A stretch of 28,215 nt of DNA, from the NCBI GenBank assembly GCA_002305045.1, contig DBPX01000009.1:1-28215 (forward strand), given 5' to 3'. The DNA is from Ruminococcus sp. UBA1409. Its GTDB lineage: Bacteria; Bacillota; Clostridia; Oscillospirales; Ruminococcaceae. Both the position numbers and the translations under genes were made by a program. The first letter of the stretch is position 1. Each line of letters starts with the position of its first letter. Positions 8,112 through 15,232 of this stretch are shown piece after piece. Under the pieces are notes generated by a model, which did no database searches, was not told the origin of the DNA, and saw only the letters and a list, made by a program, of their open reading frames with translations.

Positions 8112-8228
8112 GTAATGGGACGGCTTACAGACCTTGGCTGAAAATCCTGCGTGTCGGCAGGGCGGAAAATCGGTCGGTCCTTTGGGCTGTCTTGGACAAA
8201 TTTAGCTATTTTTTCAGGGGGTTTGACA

Positions 8229-9683
8229 ATGAAAAGACTGGTTGCCGCAATTCTTGCGGTATTGTTCATCCTTGCAATCGTCGGCTGCGGAAAGCAAAAG
8301 CGTGAGATTATCAAGCTCACCCTCTCCACCGAGGACGCAGAGGCTATACTAAGGGCAGCCGGAATCACCCTCCCGGACGAGCAGACCGCCGCCGGGACGA
8401 ACAGCACGGTTAAGTACCTTAGCTGGTATGACGGCTTCCACAACTACTCAGAGGACGAGATAGTCAACACTGGATACTTCACCTTTACCGAGAAGTACGG
8501 CTGTGAGATTGAATGGATAGAGACCGAGTGGTCGACAAGGTTTGACGACCTTGCGAATCTGGTGCTCTCAAGCCAGGCTCCCGACTTCTATCCGGCGGGA
8601 ACAAGCTCCACGGCTACCTATCCCATGAAGTGCATCAAGGGAATGTTCCAGCCGGTCGACGATTACATCGACTTTGACTCCCCGCTCTGGAGCGGAATCA
8701 AGGAGGTTGCGGACACCTTCTCCTTCTCCGGAAGGCACTTTACCATAGTCACAAACACCACCTTTAGGGATGTCGTTCCCTACAACCGCAGAGTCATCGA
8801 CGAGTGGGGCTTTGACGACCCGGCTGAGCTTTACGCAAACGACGAGTGGACCTGGGATGTATTTTACTCGATGTGCGTAGAGTTCTCCGACCCCGACGAG
8901 GACCGCTTTGCCCTTGACGGACAGTCCTATACAAACAGCCTGGTGCAGGCTACCGGCCAGAATTTTGTCCACAGGGACGAGGACGGAAGATACTATTCAA
9001 ACCTTGACTCTCCCGAGATAGAGAGAGCGGAGCAGATGCTCTACGACCTGACAAAGAACGACTGCACCCACCACGAGGGCGACAACTACTGGGCGATAAG
9101 GGATAACGGAACCTACGGCGCAGGAGTTAAGGACGGCCTTTGCCTGTTCTACATCTGCGAGACCGGCTTCTTCACCGGCCCTGTAGAGGAGATTTCCTCC
9201 GTCTGGGGAGACATCACCGCCGGCGAGCTTATGTTCGCACCCCTTCCCAGGGACAATAACGGAGACGGCAACTACTATCTTCTCACCCAGATAAACGGCT
9301 ATAACCTTTGCTACGGAGCCGAAAATCCCGAAGGCGTGGCGCTTTTGGCGTCCTGCGAGAGGTTCAAGGTGCTCGACCCCACCGTCGTCGACATCGACCG
9401 CAAGCAGCTCGAGGAGAAGTATCTGTGGACCGAGGAGATGCTCGAGATGTACGACACCTGCAAGCAGATTGCAGAGGCTCATCCCAGAGCAATAGTCACC
9501 GGCGACATGACCGACGGTCTTAACAACATCATCGCCTCCTTACAGTACGGACCCTGCCGCAGTGCAAATCCCTCAACCTGGGCACAGGTCAAGGAGGAAA
9601 ACAGGGAGTCTCTGGAATACTACCTTGAGGAAATAAACGACATGATGGACACCTATGATCCCGACGCCGGAATAGTGGCGTAG
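8229..9683 (+). CDS. Extracellular solute-binding lipoprotein, sugar ABC-type, orphan
   Basis: A 484-residue lipoprotein resembling family 1 extracellular solute-binding proteins of carbohydrate ABC importers. The signal peptide runs from MKRLVAAI to the lipobox AIVGC (Cys20). The mature part is rich in acidic and aromatic residues, as in oligosaccharide binders. The frame opens at 8151, but the ATG at 8229 begins the signal peptide and has an AGGGGG site upstream, so I chose it. Permease and ATPase genes that normally follow are absent; the gene has its own promoter and terminator. It may feed a distant transporter, sense sugars, or belong to a split system. The exact family is inferred from general features only. 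Confidence 0.82.
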   Translation: MKRLVAAILAVLFILAIVGCGKQKREIIKLTLSTEDAEAILRAAGITLPDEQTAAGTNSTVKYLSWYDGFHNYSEDEIVNTGYFTFTEKYGCEIEWIETEWSTRFDDLANLVLSSQAPDFYPAGTSSTATYPMKCIKGMFQPVDDYIDFDSPLWSGIKEVADTFSFSGRHFTIVTNTTFRDVVPYNRRVIDEWGFDDPAELYANDEWTWDVFYSMCVEFSDPDEDRFALDGQSYTNSLVQATGQNFVHRDEDGRYYSNLDSPEIERAEQMLYDLTKNDCTHHEGDNYWAIRDNGTYGAGVKDGLCLFYICETGFFTGPVEEISSVWGDITAGELMFAPLPRDNNGDGNYYLLTQINGYNLCYGAENPEGVALLASCERFKVLDPTVVDIDRKQLEEKYLWTEEMLEMYDTCKQIAEAHPRAIVTGDMTDGLNNIIASLQYGPCRSANPSTWAQVKEENRESLEYYLEEINDMMDTYDPDAGIVA

Positions 9684-9711
9684 TCTCTTAACCCTTAAAT
9701 AGGCAAGCTCA

Positions 9712-9746
9712 AAGGACCCGACATTTAAATCGGGTCCTTGTCTGTA
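9712..9746 (+). terminator. Terminator after the solute-binding protein gene
   Basis: AAGGACCCGA (9712-9721) pairs perfectly with TCGGGTCCTT (9730-9739) around an AT-rich loop, 29 bases after the stop codon. The following tract (GTCTGTAT) is only moderately T-rich, so termination may be partial. Confidence 0.7.
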
Positions 9747-9793
9747 TATTACGGAGAGAGCGTCCTTGCGGTGAGGACAGAAGGGCGGGTAAA

Positions 9794-9988
9794 ATGAAAA
9801 AACACAGATTATTTTTCGGCATCGGCTGCTTAATGGCAGCGGCGGCAATAGGCTTTATGGCGTATGCATTAAATTACCCGGAGGCATCCTTCCCATGGCA
9901 TAACGGCGTTACCTATGCAATTTATGCGGTATATTCTGCCGTTACTGTTTCTATGTTTTGTATCTCGAAAAAAACTAAAAAGAAGTAA
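9794..9988 (+). CDS. Small two-helix membrane protein, unknown function
   Basis: A 64-residue protein with two hydrophobic helices (about 7-25 and 39-58), a basic start MKKHR and a basic end KKTKKK, which predicts both termini on the cytoplasmic side. A purine-rich AGGGCGGG site lies 4-11 bases before the ATG. It sits between two rho-independent terminators and has no convincing promoter of its own, so it may depend on readthrough from the solute-binding protein gene. Its codons are less GC-rich at third positions than those of the neighbours. I do not recognise the family. The clean helix pattern makes a chance frame less likely but not impossible. Confidence 0.55.
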   Translation: MKKHRLFFGIGCLMAAAAIGFMAYALNYPEASFPWHNGVTYAIYAVYSAVTVSMFCISKKTKKK

Positions 9989-10006
9989 AAATGCTTTTCT
10001 TAGGGA

Positions 10007-10042
10007 TTAGGACCCGACCGTTTCAGCCGGGTTCTTTTTTAT
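10007..10042 (+). terminator. Terminator after the small membrane protein gene
   Basis: GGACCCG near 10010-10016 pairs with CGGGTTC (10028-10034), followed by six T residues and AT. The T-run is on the plus strand only, so it serves the plus-strand gene and not the convergent AraC-type gene. Confidence 0.82.
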
Positions 10043-10055
10043 CTAATTCGTCAGC

Positions 10056-10892
10056 CTAGGAGGACTGCTTCATAAACGAGCTTCTGTACTCGCTGGGAGT
10101 CATGCCCTCGCTCTCTCTGAAGCGGCGGTTGAAGCTTCTGATGCTCGAAAAGCCGGACTCAAAGGCTATCTCGGTTATGCTCTTATGGGAGCTTGAGAGC
10201 AGCGACTTTGCCAGCGATATCCTCTTTTTTGTTATGTAGGAGCTAAGGGAAATCTTGAAGTTCCTTGAAAATACCATCGAGACATATGAGGGAACGATGT
10301 TCATAGCCTTTGATATTTTCTCTAAGGAGAGGTCCTGCGAGATATTCGAGTCTACATACATAAGGAGCTGGCGGCATATCTCAAAGCCCTGGGACCTGTC
10401 GCTGTATTTTTCAAAGTCCACCCCTGAGTACGCCGGCATTATCCCCGAAAGCAGCACGGTAAGCATCCCCTTAAGAACCGTCTTGCCGTAGCTGTAGGTC
10501 TTTACATGCTGCTCTAAAAAGCCTATCTGCGCCCTGGCGAAGTCGGGACAGGAGTCGTTTCTTATCCTCACATAGGGGACCTTTGCGCTCTCGAAGAAGT
10601 TTTTAAAGTCTGGGATGAACTCGGTGCTGAAAATCAGGTGGTTGGACAGAGTTTCCTCCGAGTCGGATTTGAGCCTGTGGGTTACATGGGGACAGATGAG
10701 TATGCCCTCCCCCTCACGGATGAAAAAGTGCTGGTCGTCGACAATGGCGTCAAGCTCGCCTCTTTCAACCAGCACAAGCTCGACCTGGCTGTGTATATGC
10801 ATATGGCTTGTCATCTTTCTTGTCGGGAAGGCGATAACGCCGTAGGTCACGACGCCGTCGCTCCAGTCCTCGTATTTAAAGCCGGCAGACAT
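10056..10892 (-). CDS. AraC-family transcriptional regulator with cupin sensor domain
   Basis: A 278-residue AraC/XylS-type regulator. The N-terminal part (about 25-80) is a cupin-like ligand pocket with the HxH pattern MHIHSQVELVLVERGE. The C-terminal part (about 180-275) holds the paired helix-turn-helix motifs: EKISKAMNIVPSYVSMVF and EIAFESGFSSIRSFNRRFRE, followed by the family signature MTPSEYR. Such proteins usually bind a sugar and activate neighbouring genes. GGAGG lies 8 bases before the ATG. It is divergent from the half-size ABC exporter, and a 20-bp-spaced direct repeat lies in the shared intergenic region. Targets and ligand are unknown; sugar genes of this window are plausible targets by inference. 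Confidence 0.94.
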   Translation of the reverse strand: MSAGFKYEDWSDGVVTYGVIAFPTRKMTSHMHIHSQVELVLVERGELDAIVDDQHFFIREGEGILICPHVTHRLKSDSEETLSNHLIFSTEFIPDFKNFFESAKVPYVRIRNDSCPDFARAQIGFLEQHVKTYSYGKTVLKGMLTVLLSGIMPAYSGVDFEKYSDRSQGFEICRQLLMYVDSNISQDLSLEKISKAMNIVPSYVSMVFSRNFKISLSSYITKKRISLAKSLLSSSHKSITEIAFESGFSSIRSFNRRFRESEGMTPSEYRSSFMKQSS

Positions 10893-10915
10893 CCTGTTGT
10901 CCTCCCTTGAAAGCC

Positions 10916-10928
10916 CCTAGCGTCTAGG
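10916..10928. repeat. Short inverted repeat in the AraC-gene leader
   Basis: CCTAG-CGT-CTAGG, a perfect 5+5 inverted repeat in the minus-strand leader of the regulator gene. A second perfect palindrome, GCTCTAGAGC, lies at 10962-10971, at the expected start point. Either could be an autoregulatory site, or be incidental. Confidence 0.35.
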
Positions 10929-10973
10929 AAGCAAAGTAATACGGTGATTTATAAAAACCTCGCTCTAGAGCTA

Positions 10974-11002
10974 ATTATATCATGAGTTATCGGCTCTTTC
11001 AA
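10974..11002 (-). promoter_or_regulatory. Sigma-A promoter for the AraC-type regulator gene
   Basis: On the minus strand TTGAAA (10997-11002), a 17-base spacer and TATAAT (10974-10979). Confidence 0.72.
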
Positions 11003-11019
11003 TAGTCAATCGGCTGTCT
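10989..11019. promoter_or_regulatory. Direct repeat, candidate AraC-type operator
   Basis: ATCGGCT occurs at 10989-10995 and again at 11009-11015, 20 bases apart, with partial similarity continuing (NTNT after each). The pair flanks the -35 box of the regulator gene and lies upstream of the divergent exporter promoter. AraC-family proteins often bind two half-sites about 21 bases apart in the same orientation, so this is a plausible operator for the adjacent regulator. Confidence 0.45.
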
Positions 11020-11067
11020 GCGCTCAAAAAAAGCGAATAAATTTCTGTGAATTTTCAACAAAATGTC

Positions 11068-11096
11068 TTGTGCGAAAGTGCAGGCTGTGGTAAAAT
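11068..11096 (+). promoter_or_regulatory. Sigma-A promoter for the ABC exporter gene
   Basis: TTGTGC (11068-11073), a 17-base spacer and TAAAAT (11091-11096). The -35 box is poor, which is compatible with a need for an activator. Confidence 0.55.
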
Positions 11097-11143
11097 AACG
11101 ACATGAGCAGGGAAAGCATTAAAATCGGAAAAGGGGGAGCAGT

Positions 11144-13153
11144 ATGCCAGGACCTATGCGTCCCGGGGGAATTCGGGCTAAGGTTTCGCCTCCGTCGGGG
11201 ATAAAGGATGTTCCAAGATATCTTCGTGAGCTTATAGGAGGCTTTTTTGTCAGGTTTTTGTACATAGTCAGGCTGGTGTGGGATACCGGGCACTGGATTC
11301 TTTTTGCCATGAGCTTTATGGCGCTGATGAACGGAATCATCCCGGTGCTGACTCAGCTTGCGTCCAGGGGGATACTCAACTCGCTGCAGCTGACCCTGAC
11401 CGACGACTCCGGCGGGTCGTTTTGGCAGTCTAAGATTCTCACATGGCTTATGATCTATTTCTCGATAGTCACCTATCAGAGAATATCCGGCAACATCAAC
11501 AACGCCATAAACAGGATAGCCGGCGAGCAGGTCGTCAGGATGGTCAAGACCAGGATCATGGAAAAGTCAAAGGATATAGACCTTGCCTCCTTTGACAGCC
11601 CGGCGTTCTATGAGAAGCTGGAAAACGCCAACAGGGAGGCCGGAAACAGGCCGATAACCGTGCTCTCCCAGATGTTCCAGATTATAAGCGTCATAATCCA
11701 GATAGTCGGATTTATAATAGTAATGGCGTCCGCTCCCGGGATGTGGTGGTCGGTGCTTTTGGTGGCGGCTGTCTCGATTCCGGCGGCGATAATCAACTTC
11801 GTCTACAGAAGAAAGAACTTCGAGTACACCTTCCGCCGCTCCAAGGACAGGCGTCAGATGAGCTACTACTCCGACCTGCTTGTCAACAAGGACCTTGTAA
11901 AGGAGGTCAGGATGTTCGACCTCAGCGACACTCTTATCGGCAGTTTCCAGAGGGTGTTCGAGAGCTATTATAAGGGTCTTATAAAGCTCATCCGGGACGA
12001 AAACATCTGGCACGCCGTAATCTCTCTTATATCCTCCGGCTCGATGCTGATACTCTACCTTTTGATTACCATGATGGTATTTGACAAGAGGATAATGATA
12101 GGAGACTATTCGCTCTACACCGGTGCGATATCCAGCATATCAAGCTGTATAGGCTATCTTATCACGATGTCCGCCCATATCTATGAGGGAACGCTGTTTA
12201 TAGACAACCTCATAGCCTACATGAGCGAAAGACCCACGGTCGTCCCGAGGCTTTCAACTCCCCGCAGGGTAAATCACGGCGGTGAGCATACAATAGAATT
12301 TAGAAATGTGTATTTCAGATATCCCGGGACTGATAGGGATGTCCTAAAGGATGTCAGCCTGACCCTAAGACCGGGAGAGACGATGGTGCTTGTCGGTCTG
12401 AACGGAGCCGGGAAGACCACCTTTCTAAAGCTTCTCACGAGGCTCTACGACCCTACCGCCGGCGAGATATATCTTGACGGATACGATTTGAGGGAGTACG
12501 ATGTCAAGGACCTTTACTCGATGTTCGGAATCATCTTCCAGGACTTCGGCAAGTACGCCTTTACGATAGGCGAGAACATCCACTTCGGAAATATTCATAA
12601 GGAGTACAGCGAGAAGGATGTCGTCCGTGCCGCTAGGGAGAGCAACGCCATAGAGTACATAAGCAGGCTGCCGATGGGGCTTGACACTCCGCTTATGAGG
12701 TGGTTTGAGCCTGAGGCGACCGATTTGTCGATAGGTCAGTGGCAGAAGCTTGCCATTTCCAGGGCGTTTTACTCTGACTCCGATGTCTTGATACTCGACG
12801 AGCCGACCGCCTCCCTGGACCCGATTGCCGAGCAGGAGATTTTCAACCAGTTCGACCGTCTGAGGCAGAGCAAGACCACAATTTTCGTATCTCACAGGCT
12901 CTCAAGCGCAACCATAGCCAGCCTTATCGTCGTCTTAGAGGACGGCATGGTGGAGGAGACGGGCACCCATGCCGAGCTTATGGAGAAAAAGGGAAAGTAT
13001 TACACCCTGTTTTCCACTCAGGCTAAAAGGTACATCCAGGACCCGGCAATCGCCGGCGAGGAGCAGCCGCCGGTTGGCAGGGACGGCGGTCACCGCCCGG
13101 AAAACGGCATGAACGGGCTTCATACCGCTCCCGAAGCGGGCATGACGGTTTAG
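11144..13153 (+). CDS. ABC exporter half-transporter (fused membrane and ATPase domains)
   Basis: A 669-residue type IV ABC half-transporter. Six membrane helices are visible at about 51-70, 97-115, 178-196, 200-220, 291-313 and 325-345. The nucleotide-binding domain has Walker A VGLNGAGKTT (417-426), Q-loop Q466, signature DLSIGQ (527-532), Walker B LILDEP (549-554) and switch histidine H584. The signature has isoleucine where most have glycine (LSGGQ). The N-terminal 20 residues and the C-terminal 45 are proline/glycine-rich and probably disordered. A GGGGGAG site precedes the ATG. There is no second half-transporter next to it, so it may be a homodimer. The substrate (peptide, lipid or drug) cannot be told from sequence. 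Confidence 0.93.
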   Translation: MPGPMRPGGIRAKVSPPSGIKDVPRYLRELIGGFFVRFLYIVRLVWDTGHWILFAMSFMALMNGIIPVLTQLASRGILNSLQLTLTDDSGGSFWQSKILTWLMIYFSIVTYQRISGNINNAINRIAGEQVVRMVKTRIMEKSKDIDLASFDSPAFYEKLENANREAGNRPITVLSQMFQIISVIIQIVGFIIVMASAPGMWWSVLLVAAVSIPAAIINFVYRRKNFEYTFRRSKDRRQMSYYSDLLVNKDLVKEVRMFDLSDTLIGSFQRVFESYYKGLIKLIRDENIWHAVISLISSGSMLILYLLITMMVFDKRIMIGDYSLYTGAISSISSCIGYLITMSAHIYEGTLFIDNLIAYMSERPTVVPRLSTPRRVNHGGEHTIEFRNVYFRYPGTDRDVLKDVSLTLRPGETMVLVGLNGAGKTTFLKLLTRLYDPTAGEIYLDGYDLREYDVKDLYSMFGIIFQDFGKYAFTIGENIHFGNIHKEYSEKDVVRAARESNAIEYISRLPMGLDTPLMRWFEPEATDLSIGQWQKLAISRAFYSDSDVLILDEPTASLDPIAEQEIFNQFDRLRQSKTTIFVSHRLSSATIASLIVVLEDGMVEETGTHAELMEKKGKYYTLFSTQAKRYIQDPAIAGEEQPPVGRDGGHRPENGMNGLHTAPEAGMTV

Positions 13154-13162
13154 AAGGAACTA

Positions 13163-13199
13163 AAAATCAGCCGAGGAAACCACCTTGGCTGATTTTATC
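13163..13199. terminator. Bidirectional terminator between the exporter gene and uxaC
   Basis: AAAATCAGCCGAGG (13163-13176) pairs with CCTTGGCTGATTTT (13183-13196). Because the stem base is A-rich on one side and T-rich on the other, it gives a T-run on both strands and can serve both convergent genes, which end at 13153 and 13251. Confidence 0.82.
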
Positions 13200-13250
13200 T
13201 ATTCTTTTCGCTGAGCCGTAGCTGCTCCTAGAAATAGATGCAGCCGCCTT

Positions 13251-14657
13251 TTACAGCTGCCTTACCCCGAAATACCTTGCGGCGTTTTCGTAGGAGATTC
13301 CCTTTATTATGCTCTCAAGAGCCGCCTCGTCGCAGGGGTACTCGCCGTCCTCGACCCACTGACCGATTATGCTGCAAAGAAGCCTCCTGAAATACTCATG
13401 CCTTGTGTAGGAAAGAAGGCTTCTTGAGTCGGTGAGCATTCCTATAAAGTTTCCAAGAATCGAGAGGCTTGCAAGGGACCTCAGGTGAGCCTCCATGCCG
13501 AACGCCGTGTCGTGGAACCACCACGCCGCTCCGTGCTGAATTTTACCGGGGACTATGCTGCCCTGGAAGCTGCCGATTACGGTGTCCAGCATGGCGTTGT
13601 CGGCTGAATTGAGGGAGTATAGGATGGTCTTGGGAAGAAGCCCCTCGCAATCAAGAGCGTCTAGGAAGCCGGCGACTGCGCTTGAGCACTCTACTGTCGA
13701 GATACAGTCAAAGCCGGTGTCGGGACCCAGGGCACGGAGCATTTTTTTGTTGGCGTTTCTTTGCACGCCGTAGTGAATCTGCATGACGATATTTCTCTTT
13801 GCGTACTCCCGCCCGAGGTGCAAAAGCACGGCGGTCTTGTACATCTCGCACTCCTCGGCTGTAAGAGGCTGGGAGTTAAGAGCCTTTTTGAATATCCTGT
13901 CGGTCTGCTCGACGGTGGAGGGTGCGTATACCATATAGTCAAGACCGTGGTCGGTAGCAAGACAGCCGTTTTCAACAAAGTAGTCAAGCCTTGCGTCAAG
14001 AGCCTGGAAAAGCTCCTGTATTGAGCGGATTTTGACTCCTGCGGACTCCTGCAAAAGCCCGATATACTCTAGGAAGCCGGGCTTGTCGATATTAATCGCC
14101 TTGTCCGGACGGAAGGAGGGGCAGACCATCGTTTTAAAGCTGCTATCACCGGCGAGCAGCCTGTGCCATTTGAGGTCGTCTACCGGGTCGTCGGTTGTGC
14201 CTATCATCCTGACATTCGAGCGGCTGATTATCCCTCTTGCGCTCATGTCAGGCTCGGCGAGCCTTTTGTTTGCAAGGTCGTATACTAGGTCTGCGGTGTC
14301 AGCGTTAAGGATTCCGTCATACCCGAAATACCTTTTCAGCTCAAGATGGCACCAGTGATACATCGGGTTGCCTATCGCCTTGGGAAGGGCGGCTGCAAAC
14401 CTCTTGAATTTGAGCCTTGGGTCAGCCTCGCCGGTAATCTCCTCCTCGGGGACGCCGTCAGAGCGGATAAGCCTCCACTTGTAATGGTCTCCTCCCAGCC
14501 ATAGCTGGGTGATGCTGTCAAACCTTCTGTCCTCGTAGATTTCCTGAGGGCTTATGTGACAGTGATAGTCGATTATCGGCATATCCTTGGCATAGCTCTC
14601 GTAAAGACGGACTGCGGTTTTGTTCCTGAGCATGAACTGCGGTGTGATAAATGACAT
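13251..14657 (-). CDS. uxaC: Glucuronate (uronate) isomerase UxaC
   Basis: A 468-residue uronate isomerase, the usual family length. It converts D-glucuronate to D-fructuronate or D-galacturonate to D-tagaturonate, the first cytoplasmic step of pectin or glucuronide use. The amidohydrolase-like fold is marked by the N-terminal IIDYHCHISPQEIYED metal motif, and family stretches such as NPMYHWCHLELKRYFG, MQIHYGVQRNAN and FIGMLTDSRS are present. The open frame extends 81 codons upstream to 14900, but AAAGGA lies 8 bases before the ATG at 14657, and the promoter lies inside the extension, so I start at 14657. No other uronate genes (uxaB, uxuA, kdgK) are adjacent, which is unusual for this pathway. 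Confidence 0.96.
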   Translation of the reverse strand: MSFITPQFMLRNKTAVRLYESYAKDMPIIDYHCHISPQEIYEDRRFDSITQLWLGGDHYKWRLIRSDGVPEEEITGEADPRLKFKRFAAALPKAIGNPMYHWCHLELKRYFGYDGILNADTADLVYDLANKRLAEPDMSARGIISRSNVRMIGTTDDPVDDLKWHRLLAGDSSFKTMVCPSFRPDKAINIDKPGFLEYIGLLQESAGVKIRSIQELFQALDARLDYFVENGCLATDHGLDYMVYAPSTVEQTDRIFKKALNSQPLTAEECEMYKTAVLLHLGREYAKRNIVMQIHYGVQRNANKKMLRALGPDTGFDCISTVECSSAVAGFLDALDCEGLLPKTILYSLNSADNAMLDTVIGSFQGSIVPGKIQHGAAWWFHDTAFGMEAHLRSLASLSILGNFIGMLTDSRSLLSYTRHEYFRRLLCSIIGQWVEDGEYPCDEAALESIIKGISYENAARYFGVRQL

Positions 14658-14771
14658 ACTGAGCATCCTTTCCAAGCTTAGTTTATATTCTGACAGCCAT
14701 GATAAGGTTAAGACTGCCTTGAGATTAGTAAAGCCGTCCGGCGGCGGGAAAAGAGGTATAATTACAGCTAC

Positions 14772-14801
14772 ATTATAGCATGTCCGGCATAGGCATTTCA
14801 A
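14772..14801 (-). promoter_or_regulatory. Sigma-A promoter for uxaC
   Basis: On the minus strand TTGAAA (14796-14801), an 18-base spacer and TATAAT (14772-14777). The leader of about 105 bases shows no strong hairpin that I could find. Confidence 0.7.
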
Positions 14802-14849
14802 GAGCCGAGCCGATTTTTCGATTATTAATAAGGAAAATTCAAAAAACAG

Positions 14850-14878
14850 TTGAAATTTAAAATCGGCTATGCTATAAT
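14850..14878 (+). promoter_or_regulatory. Sigma-A promoter for the phe T-box operon
   Basis: TTGAAA (14850-14855), a 17-base spacer and TATAAT (14873-14878). Transcription should start near 14885, at the beginning of the T-box leader. Confidence 0.8.
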
Positions 14879-14884
14879 AGCCGG

Positions 14885-15210
14885 TAACGATGCTGAGCAA
14901 GGGTCTGCCTGTGCGGCTGACTGCTCATGCAGACGGCTTTTAGCTTTGAAACGCAGTGACGAAGAGAGTAGGTCCAGTGCTGTCATTCAGAGAGGGGAGC
15001 TGCCGTGCGGCGAATAGCCCGGCAGGCTGAAAGCTCCCTATGGCGGCAGGTCTGAAGTTCACTTCCGAGCGGCTGCGCTGAACCCCTTGGGGGCTGTAGG
15101 TGCGGACGATTGCGCCCCGTTACGGCGATAAGGAGTGTTTGCTCCCGAAAAATGGGTGGTTGCAAGCTTGTCTTGTCCCGTTTTGGGGCAGGGCATTTTG
15201 TTTTATTGCG
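14885..15210 (+). promoter_or_regulatory. T-box leader, phenylalanine-type (UUC specifier)
   Basis: Stem I is closed by CGCAG (14952-14956) with CTGCG (15073-15077) and contains AGTGACGAAGA (14955 on), the T-box entry motif. The specifier strand reads GAAG-TTC-ACTTCCGAGC, with TTC (Phe) at 15058-15060. The antiterminator is GTTTGC (15137-15142) with GCAAGC (15162-15167), plus CCC (15144-15146) with GGG (15154-15156), leaving a TGGTT bulge whose TGGT matches the ACCA end of tRNA-Phe. The usual ACCGCG is absent, but the pairing is kept. An 11-pair terminator (15169-15179 with 15185-15195) and TTTTGTTTT follow. Uncharged tRNA-Phe should allow readthrough. Confidence 0.88.
15169..15204 (+). terminator. 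Regulated terminator of the phe T-box
   Basis: TGTCTTGTCCC and GGGGCAGGGCA form 11 pairs (three or four G-T) around GTTTT, followed by TTTTGTTTT. As drawn, it begins two bases after the antiterminator stem, so mutual exclusion must involve crowding or an alternative pairing that I cannot resolve by eye. Confidence 0.75.
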
Positions 15211-15232
15211 GGCTTTGGATTAGGCAGGGTGG

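Noticed and set aside
14808..14868. AGCCGAT (14808-14814) and ATCGGCT (14862-14868) as further AraC-regulator sites
   Set aside because: The heptamer also occurs in the mgtE terminator stem, and the spacing and orientation here do not match the repeat near the regulator gene.
14658..14900. 81-codon upstream extension of uxaC
   Set aside because: It contains the uxaC promoter and overlaps the divergent phe promoter; the family start and ribosome site fit 14657.
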